DNA of 64,000 nucleotides, taken from NCBI GenBank assembly GCA_037176705.1, contig CM073898.1, forward strand, positions 42,323,488 to 42,387,487. Reading direction: 5' to 3'. This document shows positions 1-11,460 of the stretch, piece after piece. The DNA is from Molossus alvarezi (taxonomy: Eukaryota > Chordata > Mammalia > Chiroptera > Molossidae). Within the stretch, counting starts at the first letter, position 1. Every line of letters begins with the position of its first letter. The notes beneath the pieces were generated by a model. That model had not been told where the DNA came from, made no database searches, and saw only the letters and a list, made by a program, of their open reading frames with translations. The position numbers and the translations under genes are program-made.

Positions 1-455
1 AGAGAAGTTATGAAGTCCCCTGCTATGATTGTATTGCTGTTGAGTTCTCCTCTGAAGTCCTCCAGAAGATTTAAATGTATTTTGATGCTCCTATGTTGGG
101 TGCATATATGTTTACCAAGGTTATATCTTCCTGTTGGATAGATCCTTTCAATATTATGTAGTGGCCTTCTTTGTCTCTAGTTTTCGCCTTCCTTTTGAAG
201 TCTATTTTATCAAATATCAGTATCGCTACCCAAGCTTTTTTTTTTTTTTTTTTTTTTTCTGTTTGCTTGGAACACTTTTTTCCATCCCTTCACTTTCAAC
301 CCATGTGAGTCTTTTGTTGTGAGGTGAGTCTCTTGTAAACAACATATATATGAGTCATGCTTTCTTATCCATTCAGCTACTCTGTGTCTTTTGATTGGAG
401 CATTTAATCCATTTGCACATAAGGTTATTATTGATATGTACTTATTTATTGCCAT
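1..455 (-). pseudogene. L1-a ORF2, endonuclease start, frameshifted
   Basis: ORF2 encodes the L1 endonuclease/reverse transcriptase. The start reads MAINKYISIITL and is followed by the endonuclease motif CCLQETHLT, whose E is the predicted metal-binding glutamate. A run of 23 T on the plus strand (236-258), A on the coding strand, lies where the other copy has a short lysine stretch (RKEKKAG). This expansion breaks the frame. Beyond it the endonuclease reading resumes in another frame with further differences. The remainder of ORF2 is outside the window. The copy is not functional as it stands. Confidence 0.9.
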
Positions 456-499
456 TTTATATGTTATGGTTATGTTTCTCTTCCTTTTTCTCCTGCTTA

Positions 500-1388
500 T
501 TACAGCAGTCCTTTTAACATTTCTTTAAGTGTTGGTTTGGTGCTAATATATTCCCTTAGCCTTTTCTTGTCTGGGAAGCTCTTTATTTCACCTTCTATTT
601 GGAATGATAGCCTTGCTAAATAGAATAGTCTTGGATTCAGATCCTTGTTTTTCATTACCTTGATTACTTCAGGCAATTCCCTTCTGGCCTGTAGTGTTTC
701 TGTTGAGAAATCAGCTGATACTCTTATGGAGGTTTCTTTGTGGGTAACCTGTTGCTTATTTCTTGCTGCCTTTGGGATTCTCTCTTTGTCTTTAATTTTT
801 GGCATTTTAACTATTATGTGTCTTGGCATGGGCCTCTTCGGATTCTTCTTACTTGGGGCTCTCTGTTCTTCTTGAACTTGTATGCCTTTTTCCTTTACCA
901 AGCTGGGGAAGTTTTCTGTCACTATTTCTTCCAAGATATTCTCTAACCCTTGCTCATTTTCTCCTTCTTCTGGCACACCTATGATGCAAATGTTGTCACA
1001 TTTTATATTGTCCCACAGTTCTCTTAGCTTGTCTTTCTCTTTTTTAATTGTTTTTGTTTTTTGTTTTTTTTTTGCTTCTCTGATTGGGTGATTTTTTTCT
1101 ACCCTGTCTTCTAATTCACTCACCTGGTTCTTGACTTCCTCTATTATGCTGGTTATTCCTTCCAATATATTCTTTATTTCTGCTATGTCATTCTTTATTT
1201 CCAATTGGTTGGTTTTCAATGCTTCTATATGTTTACCCATGGTGTTGAGTTTCCTTATGATTATTATTACTCTAAACTCTCCCTCTGATATCTTGCTTAA
1301 TTTCATTTCATTTATTTCTTCTCCTGTCAAATTATCTTGTACTTTCATTTGGGATTTTGTTTGTTTGTTTGTTTGTTTGTTTCACCAT
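500..1388 (-). pseudogene. L1-a ORF1 (RNA-binding chaperone), nearly open, N-terminal frameshift
   Basis: ORF1 protein coats L1 RNA as a coiled-coil trimer. An open frame of 282 codons runs from an internal Met at 1348 to a stop at 500. It shows an N-terminal heptad-like region (KLNTMGKHIEALKTNQ), a lysine-rich linker, the central RRM-type region (ICIIGVPEEGENEQGLENI) and the conserved C-terminal block (SADFSTETLQARRE). The expected first Met (MVK...) is at 1386-1388. Between it and residue MKVQ lies a (AAAC)6 tract that puts the first codons out of frame with the body. The body is strikingly intact for a dead copy. Starting at the internal Met would drop only a short N-terminal tail. Confidence 0.9.
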
Positions 1389-2140
1389 TTTGGCTATCTC
1401 AGTGGGTTTTGGAGCCTACCAAATTTTCCCTGTGGGTGTTGGTGTTCCACTGATTGTGACTTCCTCTGTTGGGTTTGGATGAGTGTGGGAGGACCCATAT
1501 TAAGCACCATTGTCAAGTCTTACTTTCTTGGGTAGATTTGCAAGTCAAGGACAGGTTCAGTTATCATCTACCTTTTTGCCTGGAGGTTATTAATTTGCAT
1601 TTCTCTCACCTGGCCTGGTGGTGTTAAATTTTTGTGGGAGGGGCTGTTGCTTTTGCCAAGGGCTCTGGGAAGGAGCTCTTTCAGTAATATGGCTATTGTC
1701 CTGTGAGGGAGTGATTCAGTACAGAACTCCTGGTGCCCTCCAGTCCAGCTCTCAGCTGTCTCTTGAGCCAGAAGCCCTGGACTCTCTCCATACAGTTCCA
1801 GTCTAGTCTGCCTTCCTTCTGCCAGAGCCCACGGTGAGTGGCTATAGCTGATTTGGTGTTTTTAAAAAACTCCACTTTCTCAATGGGAAGTCCAAACCAC
1901 TAATACAGACATCCACTGCTGCCCATGGGCTCCTAGCCAACCTCCCCCCCACCCCCTCCACAGTTCCTAAAAGGCTTAATTTGGCATCCTCTTTCTGTCC
2001 CTGGTTGTACTGGTTCTCTTTCAGCTGTTCTTCAGTTGGTTTTTTCCTGATAATTTGTCTTTATTTTAGCTGTAATTCCAGTTAGGTCTTGTGAGATGGT
2101 CTGTGTAGCTTTCATTCACTCTGCCACCATCTCCATTCTC
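1389..2140 (-). promoter_or_regulatory. L1-a 5'UTR (internal promoter region)
   Basis: This is sequence upstream of ORF1 in an L1 of this lineage. The first about 150 bp 5' of ORF1 align well with the 5'UTR of the second copy, and both begin with a segment containing GAATG(A/G)AAGCTACACAGACC. It is about 750 bp long against about 1000 bp in the other copy. Promoter activity is known for L1 5'UTRs as a class but is not shown here. Confidence 0.7.
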
Positions 2141-2144
2141 CTTT

Positions 2145-2610
2145 ATTTTCTTAACATGGTCTTTTTCAGAGCAAACATTTTTAATTTTGATGAAATCCAG
2201 TTTATCCATTATTCTTTCTGTGGATGATGTGTTTGATATCACGTGTAAAAATATTTTTGACAACTCCTAAATTACAAAGATTTTCTTCTACTTTAAAAAT
2301 AATTGTATCCTTGGAGGCAGCCAATCGATGTTTCTCTCACATTGATGTTTTTCTCTCTTTCCCTCTCCCTCCCACTATCTCTAAAACTATTAAAAATATA
2401 TTTTTAAAAGTTTTATTCATATATATTTTAAGTCCTTGAAATAGTTTTGAGTTAATGTTTGCATAACATGTGAGATTTAGGTCAACATTTATTTTCCTTT
2501 TTGCCGATAGATGCCTAATGCCTTCAGCACCATTTGTTAAAAGAATTATCTTTTCTCCATAAAATTGCTTTTGCACCTTTGTCATAAATCAATTGGGAAT
2601 TGAAGTCAGT
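2145..2610 (-). mobile_element. Old L1 3'-end fragment
   Basis: The plus strand carries features of antisense 3' regions of mammalian-wide L1M elements: 'TTTTGATGAAATCCAGTTTA', 'GAGTTAATGTTTGCATA', 'CAGCACCATTTGTT' and a closing 'CTTTGTCATAAATCAATTG'. It is strongly diverged and is broken by a VES fragment (2312-2408). The younger L1-a lies directly upstream. Confidence 0.75.
2312..2408 (+). mobile_element. VES-type SINE, 3' half only
   Basis: The fragment has the SINE body 'GGAGGCAGCCAATCGATG', the paired TCTCACATTGATG segment, a CT-rich tract and a TCTCTAAAA tail with an A/T-rich end. The tRNA-like head is missing. It lies inside the old L1 fragment, so it postdates it. Confidence 0.75.
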
Positions 2611-3295
2611 GGAAATGGTGGAAAAAAAATCCAAAAGTCCCCTTCCACATAAAAGCAATAAGAATACTGGCAAAAAAAATATCAAAATCAACATTTTCAG
2701 TACTCTTGAAATTAACTAAAGGCTTGAAACGATTTCAGGGCATAATTTCAAGAAAAAAATGACTGAATCTTGGTAAGAACAGCAAGCTTTCTGGTGTTTT
2801 TACTTTCCTGACTCCTATCCCCCTCTCCTCAACTCTGCTATATCCTTGAAAACCATGTTCACAAGCATCATGAAATGAGTGCCCTAGTAGCCACTGATGA
2901 AGGAGAACAGAGATGGAACTCTTCAAGGGCTTCATTTCAAGCTAATTATTATTATTTAAACTGTTTGGTAGTTATGGGGAAACCCAAATTGCAAGGCTTG
3001 TCTTACTTGACCTGACTCAGCATTTACCCTATGTGAACAACCTTTCGCTGGCATGTTTGTTGAAAACAATCCGTAACAATGCTTTAACTGAAGGTGATTG
3101 AGGCAGGATTAACAGTAAGGGATATAGCAAGCTAATCAAATATCTTGTTTTTTTACTTCCTTTAGGTGTTTGTTTAAATTTTGTCTTATTAGAGACAGCA
3201 TCTCTAATTGCCTGTATAATATCTACTCTTCTCACTTTTCTCTCTCTGTCCTCCTCAACTTTTCATGGCATTTAATCTTCATATAGTTTGTATGT
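2611..3295. other. No recognisable feature
   Basis: AT-rich unique-looking sequence. Short open frames on both strands lack any domain or codon signal. Nothing assignable was seen. Confidence 0.5.
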
Positions 3296-3445
3296 GTGTA
3301 TTTCTATTTTTTGCTGTCATCTTTCTCCACCAGAATATGACTCCTTAAGGGCAACTCTTTATTTTGTTCACTGCCATATCTCCAGTGCTTAAAAAATTCC
3401 TGTCACATAGTAAGCCTTTGGTTAATATTTTTGAATGAATGAATG
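3296..3445 (+). mobile_element. L2 LINE 3'-end relic
   Basis: The sequence follows the usual L2 3' order: 'CTCCTTAAGGGCAACTCTTT', 'TTCACTGCCATATCTCCAG', then a 'CACATAGTAAGCCTTTGGTTAA'-like stretch and a final (TGAA)n tail. It is diverged, with no TSD visible. Confidence 0.75.
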
Positions 3446-3759
3446 AAAGGCAGCAAGTGAGTTAGCTACCACAGCCTAGACTCTTTCTTTTGTTAATAGA
3501 AACACAAACTTTTCTGAGAAATCTATGGAAAAACTTTTTTTTTTTTTGGTCCCTTAAGCCAAAAGTGAGTTACATGGCTTTCCTACAATAAGAAAAGGTA
3601 AGAAAATAAGTTTTGGGCTGCTCTCCTCTATAGTTAAAAGAGGCAAGAGAGAAGGGAGTTGGGAATAGATTTTGGAGAGTTATTCATTGGCTTTCCTCAT
3701 TGCCATCCCATTTTTCACTAGCTGAGTTTTGGTCTTAATTCTTCATATTTCAGTTCAAC

Positions 3760-4090
3760 CATCATTTTATTGGGAGGTTCTCCTATGACTCCTCCTTTCT
3801 TCAATGTCCACTCCAAGACTTTCTGTTAATGTCATAGGAAATGTTTTCAATAATGACTTATATCAGCCTTTTCTGTTCCCAATTAACTTTTGCAGATTTT
3901 CTTATAGCTGACTTCTCAGCTCAACTTCAGGAAAAGCCTTCCTTTGTCATAGTCTCTAAAAGAGCCTTACCACTCTTGACTTGATCTCACTGACTGATTG
4001 GTTTTCTTTGTATCACTCATCAATATCTGCAATTACTTACTTATGAATTTATTTTATGTTTTCCCCATTAGAATGTAATATTGATAGGAT
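3760..4090 (+). mobile_element. L2 LINE relic, more diverged
   Basis: The text resembles the L2 segment upstream of its 3' tail: 'TTGGGAGGTTCTCCTATGAC', 'AGGAAAAGCCTTCC', 'TTTATTTTATGTTTTCCCC', 'ATTAGAATGTAA'. The assignment is by pattern and the borders are soft. Confidence 0.5.
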
Positions 4091-7070
4091 ATAGTCCTTT
4101 TCTGCCTTGAGTCTCAGGACTCAAAAATTCAAATTTTGAAGATATGTGACTAAATAAATCAATAGCAAAATTTATGCTATCATGAGTATTTTTACTTTCC
4201 TTCAAATAAATAATTGAATAATATGAGTTCAAAGATTTTCCTGACTTAAAGTCTAATGATAAACATTCAGAGTCAAATATCATTAAAATCTAGAGCTTTG
4301 GTATTCAACTCTGTAAACTACCCAAAGGAGTCAAAACTGAATTCAACATTTATAATAACTTGATAATATTCTAATTCATACAAAAATGTATATAATCCTA
4401 AAAACAAATTCAAAAATGTGGAATAGATTCAAGAGCCATATAAACCTTTGGCAAATAATTTATAGCATACCCTATATAGAGAGAGCAGCACATCTTAATG
4501 GGGTTGTACTGTCTAATTGTGTACATTGGTAATTGGAATATCTAACCAGGATTGAAATCATGTTGAGATCATAATCATTTGTGATTTTCCTTGAACTAAA
4601 CTTTCAAATTTTCTGTCCCTAAATTTGAAAACAGAAAAAAAAATTTTTTTTTTATTTAAAGGAGTGTAATTATAAAATTATATTATAATTGAGAATAATA
4701 ATTTTGCAGTCTAAACAATAGCTTGGGAACTTAGAGGCTGAGAGTACTAGGCAACTACAAGGCTCTCAAACTCTGTACAGCTCAGTTTATCGACTCTGAC
4801 AGGGAACAATTTATGAGCTTTATCAAGAGGAAAAATGGGAGTGGCACTGCCAAAATGTAGCATCAGTAGATTTCAAGCTGGGTGGTTAACAAGCATTGCC
4901 ATTAGAGTGTTATATCACCTCTAACCTTCCAGTAAAGGTTCTTGATTCTGAAAAGGAACATGGTCCTAAGAGCACTTGATAATCCCTAGGACATTTTTAA
5001 ATGTTAATACTTCAGATATGGCAGGGCCAAATAACACCTTTGTCCTCAGCTAAAGTGCCTCATTATAATGATCACCAGGAAGTTTTATCAGATGTATACT
5101 CTCTGAACTCTAATTTCCCCATTTGAGAAATGCAGTTCTCAAGGGCAGGCCCTCTTCCACACTATACTCCATATTACAGAATTCCTACAATAGTCATGGA
5201 AAGTGATTGCAACAGCAAACATCAAGCTTCTGTTAGAATTTAGGAATTCCTGTTGCATTTGCTCTAGGCCTCTCCTAAAAAGAACAAAGCACTAAGAGCA
5301 AAGAAGAAAGCTTAAAGTAATTGTTACATTCATTTCCTACGAAGAAAGGGAAGGAGGCAGAGGAGGAGGAAGAGAAAGAGAAGGTGGGGAAGAGTAAACC
5401 ACTTAGAGAGATACTCAGGACTTGAAGGGCCATCTGCTTTTTGAGGGTTGTTACCCCTTTTCTACTTATCTTCTAAGATCAATAAGACTAAAGACTCATT
5501 TGGATGTCTCCTCTTTCAAGTCTCCTTGCCTCCCTCCAAACTTAGTATATGTTTATGTGGTCCCATATACTATTTATTATTATCAAAATTTTCTACTAAT
5601 TAATACTCATGCTTTTCTGTTTTTTCTCCACTACTGGACATATTTGCACTGTCTTTCCTATAGTTGCAGGTAATATGGTTCTGAGAGTACAGAATATTTT
5701 CCAGGAAGATTTTCCTGTTCATTGTTCGACTACATTTTCTATTGTGTATTAGCTTCTATTATAGCAAGTAGAACTACTGCTTCTTGTGTTCTTCTGCTGC
5801 ACCCACCCTCCAAATCTCACCCAATATTCATTTTTGATTTGTCCTTGTATGGTTTTGATATATTGAAATGTGTTCTTTAGAGACCTTTACCCAATGAATC
5901 AAAATACATGAAATTTTCTCATCAGAGTAGCTTCTAATCCTTCCCACTACCTTAGCTGCAGGGCCAAAACTGTGAGAAAGAATTAAACTGTCCCTTGTTC
6001 ATATACCCTCAGTACTTTGGGGGTCATCTCAATGTTCTGGGAGACTCATTTTAGAAAGACCTCTATAGCTATGTAGATTGTTTTCTGTTGTTGCCATCAG
6101 TAATTAAAGAATAAAACTCATTTTTCCAACAGATACTCTGGCTCTGATTTTTTTGAGGCAAGAAAGTAAAAGAAAGACTTGGGGGATAAAACTTGAAAAG
6201 TATGCATGCTTTTCTAAGGGCTTGTGTACCTCACTCTAAAATTTGGCTTGGCCCATGGCAGCTTCTCAATAAATGTTTTTGACTGAAATAGATACATTTT
6301 AGGTAAAAATATGTATTTTTGGTGAAAGGGTCATAGTATTTCTTAAGAGCAAAGACTTATGATTACCTAGACAATTGGCTGCTTTTTTTGACCAATCCAT
6401 TTTTCAAAATACTATCTGTGATATCCTTCTAATCGTGTGAAATTGGCATCCTTGAAGATGTTTTATATGTACCAAAATCTCAGTTTCTGTTTCTAATCTG
6501 TATATTTCTATAACTCTCAACTTACATAATTGCCACATAAATGGTTTGTCCTGCTCACCACAGCTCTTATAATGAAAGACAATCTGGGCATCTAATTTCT
6601 GACGTCCATGAGGCAAAGTTCAGGTGAGGATGGCTCAGGGAACATGCTAGGAATTAACCTTCGCTCCTGGCAGTGGTGAAAGGACACAAAAGTATACAAA
6701 TGACCGAGCTTTCCTCCCTGGAAATGCCACCTTTGGATCTTACATAGTTGGGCTCTTTGGGGTTAGCTTATGGTGACACCCAGCACTTGGCTGAAAGAAC
6801 TGAAAAGCCAACCTATATATATCAATACATTTATAATTTTTAGCATTTATAGTGGTCTACTTTTTCCATTTTTAAATTCTTTACTTTTATGGTTGTTTCT
6901 CCCTGAATACACCATGTCCTCAGCTTTCTAACCAAGCCCCAGGAATCACTTTTCCCTCTCAAGAATCTCCTTAAAAAAAAAAGTCTCAATTCTAGGATTA
7001 TAAAGCGTCCCACTCACATTTAGGATTTCCAGTTTTCGAAAGGGCACATGCCATAGGTGTAAATGTTGCC
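4091..7070. other. Mostly unassigned AT-rich sequence
   Basis: No gene and no confident repeat was seen. It contains a purine-rich stretch (about 5340-5395, GA/GGA-rich), a short poly-A/T palindromic patch near 4635-4655, and a weak L2-tail-like segment near 6250-6285 (CTCAATAAATGTTTTTGA). The short open frames look accidental. Confidence 0.5.
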
Positions 7071-7073
7071 CCC

Positions 7074-7075
<2 letters not shown>

Positions 7076-7105
<30 letters not shown>
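7076..7105. repeat. (AT)n microsatellite
   Basis: About 15 uninterrupted AT units preceded by a C run. Confidence 0.95.
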
Positions 7106-7109
<4 letters not shown>

Positions 7110-7279
7110 CAGTGCTCAGATTAGATGAGTTCAACTAGATACAGAAAAAAACATGAAGTTGATGACATTTTTCTGAAATATCTCATCCTCATGTTCCTTC
7201 TCTGCTTCCTTCATTTCAATATCTCCTTCTTCAGATGTGGTTTGAAAGTGATGAGGCCCTAGCCCCTCCTGTCTTCACA

Positions 7280-7419
7280 GACACAGTTATTTTATTTTTA
7301 TTATTTTATTTTATTTTTTTGGTATGTGCCCCTAGCAGGAACCAAACCTGGAACTCTCTGGTCCACAGGCCAACGCTCCAACCACTGAGCCAAACCAGCC
7401 AGGGTGACACAGTTATTTA
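7280..7419 (-). mobile_element. Minimal VES-type SINE: tRNA-like head plus A-rich tail only
   Basis: Read on the minus strand, 7323-7406 is a tRNA-related head (CCCTGGCTGGTTTGGCTCAG, B-box-like GGTTTGGTTCC) that ends after the 'GGGGCACATACC' block. An A-rich tail with TAAAA units (about 7293-7322) follows directly. The CT-rich SINE body is absent. The direct repeat GACACAGTTATTT occurs perfectly at 7280-7292 and 7407-7419 and is taken as the TSD. The element therefore inserted in this short form rather than losing its body later. Confidence 0.85.
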
Positions 7420-8400
7420 TATGAGGGACATTATGGTGTCAGTCACTGTATTGTATAGTGCGCAACTGCCTCCATTTTGAAAACACAACATACATCTGAC
7501 CTCTCCAAGTTGTATTGCAGTAAACAGGAATTGAAAAGGACCCCTCCACCCAGGTTTTCTTACACTGTTTTGTTTCCCCTCTAGGGTTTTATCATACGTA
7601 TTCCTAGTGCGCCCCCTCTCCTCTCTAACGAGGGTTCCTTGCTGCCCTTTCTCCTCCACCCATGTGTAGAGGACGATTCCTGGATGTTCTTCGTACAACA
7701 GAGACAGCTCCAATCTCTCAACAAAACTTTACCAAAAACATGAAATAAAATGATGACAGAAAATGTAGATAACTTTAAAAAATAGCCACATTTTCAACAT
7801 TTATGTTTTTTATTTCAAGGATTCCAATAAATGGAGAATAGGATCTTACTTACTGAGTATCAGAAAGGGCTCCTCTTTAGATAAGAATCCCAAGTCTGGG
7901 AATTGTTGGTGTAACTCGACTTTTTCTTCCCTCCAGACTCCTGGGCCTACTGCCTATAAGTTCTGTTTGGATTTCTGTATCCTAGGAGGAGACTATTTAA
8001 ATTCTTCAAAATAAAATTTTGTCCTGGTTCAACCCTCCTGACCAGAAAGTTGCACACATCATTTCTAGGGTAACTTTCAATATACTACTGTACCTTTTCA
8101 TGCCACAATTTCCTTATTATAAAAAAATAAAAGTAATAGTGTATACATCAAAGCATTTTTAAAAAGATTTAAATAAATTAATTCAGGTGAAATACTTAGA
8201 AAGTCTTACAATCTCATTATTGTTGTTGCTATTGACATTCCTGAGCACAAAAGAAGGATCTCTCTCTTCCTGGCTTATCTCTAGTCATCAATGGAATATT
8301 TGATATAATTTTATCATAGTTAACACAGTAGTTCCAAACCTATTTCCAAGGAAATTGTCTTGTAAACATATGCCCATGACTGTCCCATTGTATAATGATC
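7420..8400. other. No recognisable feature
   Basis: Unique-looking sequence, AT-rich after 7730. A 98-codon minus-strand open frame near 7417-7713 has no recognisable domain and is treated as accidental. Confidence 0.5.
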
Positions 8401-8402
8401 CC

Positions 8403-8540
8403 ATAACTTTTTAACAAGTTTATTCAAAAAGTATTGATTAATCACTTACTATTTTCTAAATACTGTGCTTGGTGCTAGAGAGGTAATGATGAGAAAAGAA
8501 GAAAGAAATTGAAGGCACAGTCCTTGCTCTCATGAAGAAA
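8403..8540 (+). repeat. Ancient mammalian interspersed repeat, family unassigned
   Basis: It has the recurrent order 'attta ttcaaaaagta', 'cacttactattttctaaatactgtgct', 'ggtgctagagag' and a 'cagtccttgctctcatgaag' end. The same module recurs near 28.06, 33.12 and 61.7 kb. It resembles an old mammalian repeat of MIR/L2 age, but I cannot name the family. Confidence 0.5.
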
Positions 8541-8594
8541 TAAGCATCAATGAGGATGCTTAGTAAAAATGCTGTCTGCTTTGGAATCACACAG

Positions 8595-9150
8595 TGTAGC
8601 AGTCAATCTCTAAAGATGGTCCCCAATAAATTATGCCTCCAGGTATTCATGACTATGAGCAGTCACCCCCTACTCCGACAATGGACCTGGGCTGCCTATG
8701 ACTCATTTTAACCAACAGAATATGGAAGAAGTAACACCATACCAGTTTTAGGTCTAAGCCTTAAGAAGGACCTTCAGGTCCTGCTTTTGTGTGTTTTGGG
8801 AGTCTTGATTTGCCATGAAAGTGATCTAGCTACCTTGCTAGAGAGGTCCCCATGGAAAGGCCACGTGGCAAGGGAAAAGTCTTTCAACAACATGGAGAGA
8901 GAAAGCTCCAGCTATTGTCAAATCTTAGCCAACCCCACCAAGTCCCAGACATGTGTCTGAGGTACCCTAGATCTTCCAGCTCAGTCCCAAGTCCAGGTGA
9001 CTGCACACTCAGCCAATATCACCCGGAGCAAGAGCAGCTCCGCTAAACCCCATCAACCCACAGAATCGTGAGAGGCAATAAAATGGTTATTATTTTAAGC
9101 CACAGAGTTTCACAATAGTTTGTTATGCATCAATAGAAAGACTAATCACA
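8595..9150 (+). mobile_element. Solo LTR relic, MaLR/MLT1-like
   Basis: It begins TGTAGCAGTC and closes near ACTAATCACA, a TG...CA frame. It contains 'GGTATTCATGACTATGAGCA'-like text, an 'AACCAACAGAATATGG' motif and a 3' part of the type 'GTGAGAGGCAATAAAATGG' then 'TTTTAAGCCACAGAGTTT'. Those 3' features are typical of MaLR LTRs. There is no matching 5-bp TSD and no internal viral genes. Confidence 0.65.
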
Positions 9151-9179
9151 TGAGAATATCTTCTTTGCTATATACAGAC

Positions 9180-9330
9180 AGATAACTTTGGTGAAATTAT
9201 TTAACCTTCATGAGCTTAGTTTCCTCAACTATAACATGGAACAATAGTATTACTTTAGAGAGTCACTGTAAACATCTGATAATACTATTTGTAAAACTCT
9301 TGGGAACTGGTGTTAATAAATGGTAGCAAT
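9180..9330 (+). mobile_element. MIR SINE relic
   Basis: It contains a 'TTATTTAACCTTCATGAGC' then 'TTTCCTCAACTATAACATGG' core, as in the MIR central region, and ends near 'GTGTTAATAAATGGTAG'. Old and diverged. Confidence 0.65.
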
Positions 9331-10665
9331 TACAGATGGTCAGAGGTTGTTAGTTTTCTCACACATTCCCAGGAGAATTTTAATTTCAAATCACGATCTT
9401 GAAGACCATGTGAATTATCACCAAAGGCTGCTTCAACAAAAGGCTGCTTCCTCCCTGTATGTGGATAAAGTTAGTACTGAATGTGAACAACTTTCTTTCC
9501 ATACATAGAATTCAGGAGATAAGAGCCCATAGTCTACCTGACATTTTCTGTATTTATTTAAACCCTCTTACTTTATTTTGTATAAGCAAGATAGGCATTC
9601 AGTTGTTATACCAACATCATGTAATTAAAATTGTTGTTAAGTATGTCATCACAAAGGTCTCACCCTTGCTTCCAACTTAATGCTTCCTGGGAACCTTTTG
9701 TGATTTGTAAAATAAATGATGTAAAACCTGGCATGTTTTGAGTATGACAAATCTCATTTATTTCCAGTGTCATCACTCACTATAGTATATAATACCTGCT
9801 CCCTGAGGACTGAGATATTGCAGACGTTTTCAAAACAATATTGGGCTATGGAGAGACCTTTTGAATTTCTCATCTGGTTAGTTTCAGTTTAGGTCCCCAT
9901 CCACAAAGTTTCTATATGTGTATTTTAGAGTCGAGCTTCCTGCGTCTTTGCTCCTGGAACCAGTTGCCCACCCAACATCCAGCCACAGAGAACTTGAAAC
10001 AACTTCCTGGCATTCTGTGATTTACGTAAGATTGAAGAACAAGGAGACAAAAGATAAAAGTAGTTATAACTATTCATTAGTTTTTGGTACATCAGATAAT
10101 TTGTGCAATGGCTTCAGGGCTTAAATTGAATCACTTTCCCCACCTTGTCTTAATTTTAATTATGCAGCAATCATTTTTACCAACCTGTGCAACGGAACCA
10201 TATGAAAATGTGACATATGACAATATACATTTACCTAAGCTCCAGGACTACAGTGACCTACAGGCAATTAGCTCCTGCCTCTAGCATCGAAACGACCAAT
10301 TAAAGAGTTAACGAAATGCCCTCCAAATCACCTACATGTACAGGATTTTTGGACTGCCAGGAACATTGCACTTCAACTGATATAATTTTTGACTGACTGA
10401 TTTAGTAAGTCTACATCTGCTAAAATTCCAGACTCATGCCTGTAAAACTGAGGAGTCAGGTTTTATGAGGTGCTTTCACTGTCATTAAAGACGATCCCAC
10501 CTTAGCCCTTCTCCTAACAAGACAATCTTGCAGCCGTCATTATGAGGCGTGATCCTAGCTTGTCATCATGGAAAAAAATGGCTTGCTAGGTCAATGAGCA
10601 TGATACTGAGTTCATCTCAAGGATGTAAGATTTTCATTACAGTGGCTATGAACCATAAACTAAAT
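9331..10665. other. No recognisable feature
   Basis: No gene or confident repeat. Short frames near 9320-9680 and 9918-10284 show no domain. Confidence 0.45.
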
Positions 10666-10667
10666 GA

Positions 10668-10714
<47 letters not shown>

Positions 10715-10858
10715 GAAGGAAGGAAGGAAGGAAGGAAGGAAGGAAGGAAGGAAGGAAGGAAGGAAGGAAGGAAGGAAGGAAGGAAGGAAGGGAAAGAAAG
10801 GAGGGAGGGAGGGAGGGAGGGAGGGAGGGAGGGAGGGAGGGAGGGAGGGAGGGAGGGA
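10666..10858. repeat. Three-phase purine microsatellite (GAAA)n-(GGAA)n-(GGGA)n
   Basis: Pure purine tract on the plus strand in three ordered blocks: GAAA units to about 10711, GGAA units to about 10789, a short GGGAAAGAAAG junction, then GGGA units to 10858. Long open frames across it (KERK and GREG repeats) are artefacts of the repeat. Confidence 0.97.
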
Positions 10859-11039
10859 ATATATTTTAAGTCTTTTTAAATTTAATATTTAAATTCAACT
10901 ATTGTATTTTAAGCTTTTTAGTAGTTCTTCTATACTTCATAACTGGAATAAGCTAATTGGAAAGAAAAACAACAATCAACATCTCTTTTTGAACTGTGCC
11001 AGGCTTTGCCTGAGATATTATCTCTCTAGATACAGAATT

Positions 11040-11460
11040 CCTATTAAGAGTTGTGTAGGTTTGGTTCCCCTGGAAATAAAGCCTGATATAAGGATTATTC
11101 AGTAAGTGATTCCACAAAGACCTCTGAGTGGAGTGAGGAAGGAAACAGGAAAGGGAAAGGAGCCAACAGGATATTTATAAGTAGATTACTACTGTGCTCA
11201 GCTGAAGCTCGGTCCCGCTGGAGACAATTGGATGCCAGTGTGGAACATGTATCACACCTGAAGGCCAAAGAATCTGCTGTATTTATTCGCCAAATGCTGT
11301 TGGTCATTGGCCAAGAGTGCACTCAGATATTGGCTCCCCATAACACTTGTGTACCCCATATGAAGGCTGGGTGTGCTCCAGCAGCCAGAGAAATTGTTCA
11401 GGTAGAGTTGGGGTGCTTACAGGAGAAAGCCTTCAGCATGCACAGATGGTGAATATTGCA
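11040..11460. repeat. Possible old repeat, unassigned
   Basis: It has a repeat-like opening ('ggttcccctggaaataaagc', 'agtaagtgattcc', 'gagtgaggaaggaaacagg') recalling an old mammalian LTR-type repeat. I cannot confirm the family. Confidence 0.3.

Larger units (their letters stand above)
1..2140 (-). mobile_element. LINE-1 retrotransposon L1-a, 5' part, cut by window start
   Basis: Read on the minus strand this is a 5'UTR (about 1389-2140), ORF1 (500-1388), a 44-bp inter-ORF spacer, and the first part of ORF2 (from 455 downward). The rest lies outside the window. The same order and near-identical reading occur in the complete L1 at 52.5-58.6 kb, which supports the call. Its 5' end abuts an older L1 3' fragment, so it appears to have inserted into that relic. 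The TSD cannot be tested because the 3' end is missing. Unlike the second copy, its 5'UTR has no 19-bp tandem array. Confidence 0.93.

Noticed and set aside
10549..10879. Lys/Glu/Arg/Gly-rich open frames of 106 and 71 codons
   Set aside because: They are direct translations of the purine microsatellite, open in several frames at once.
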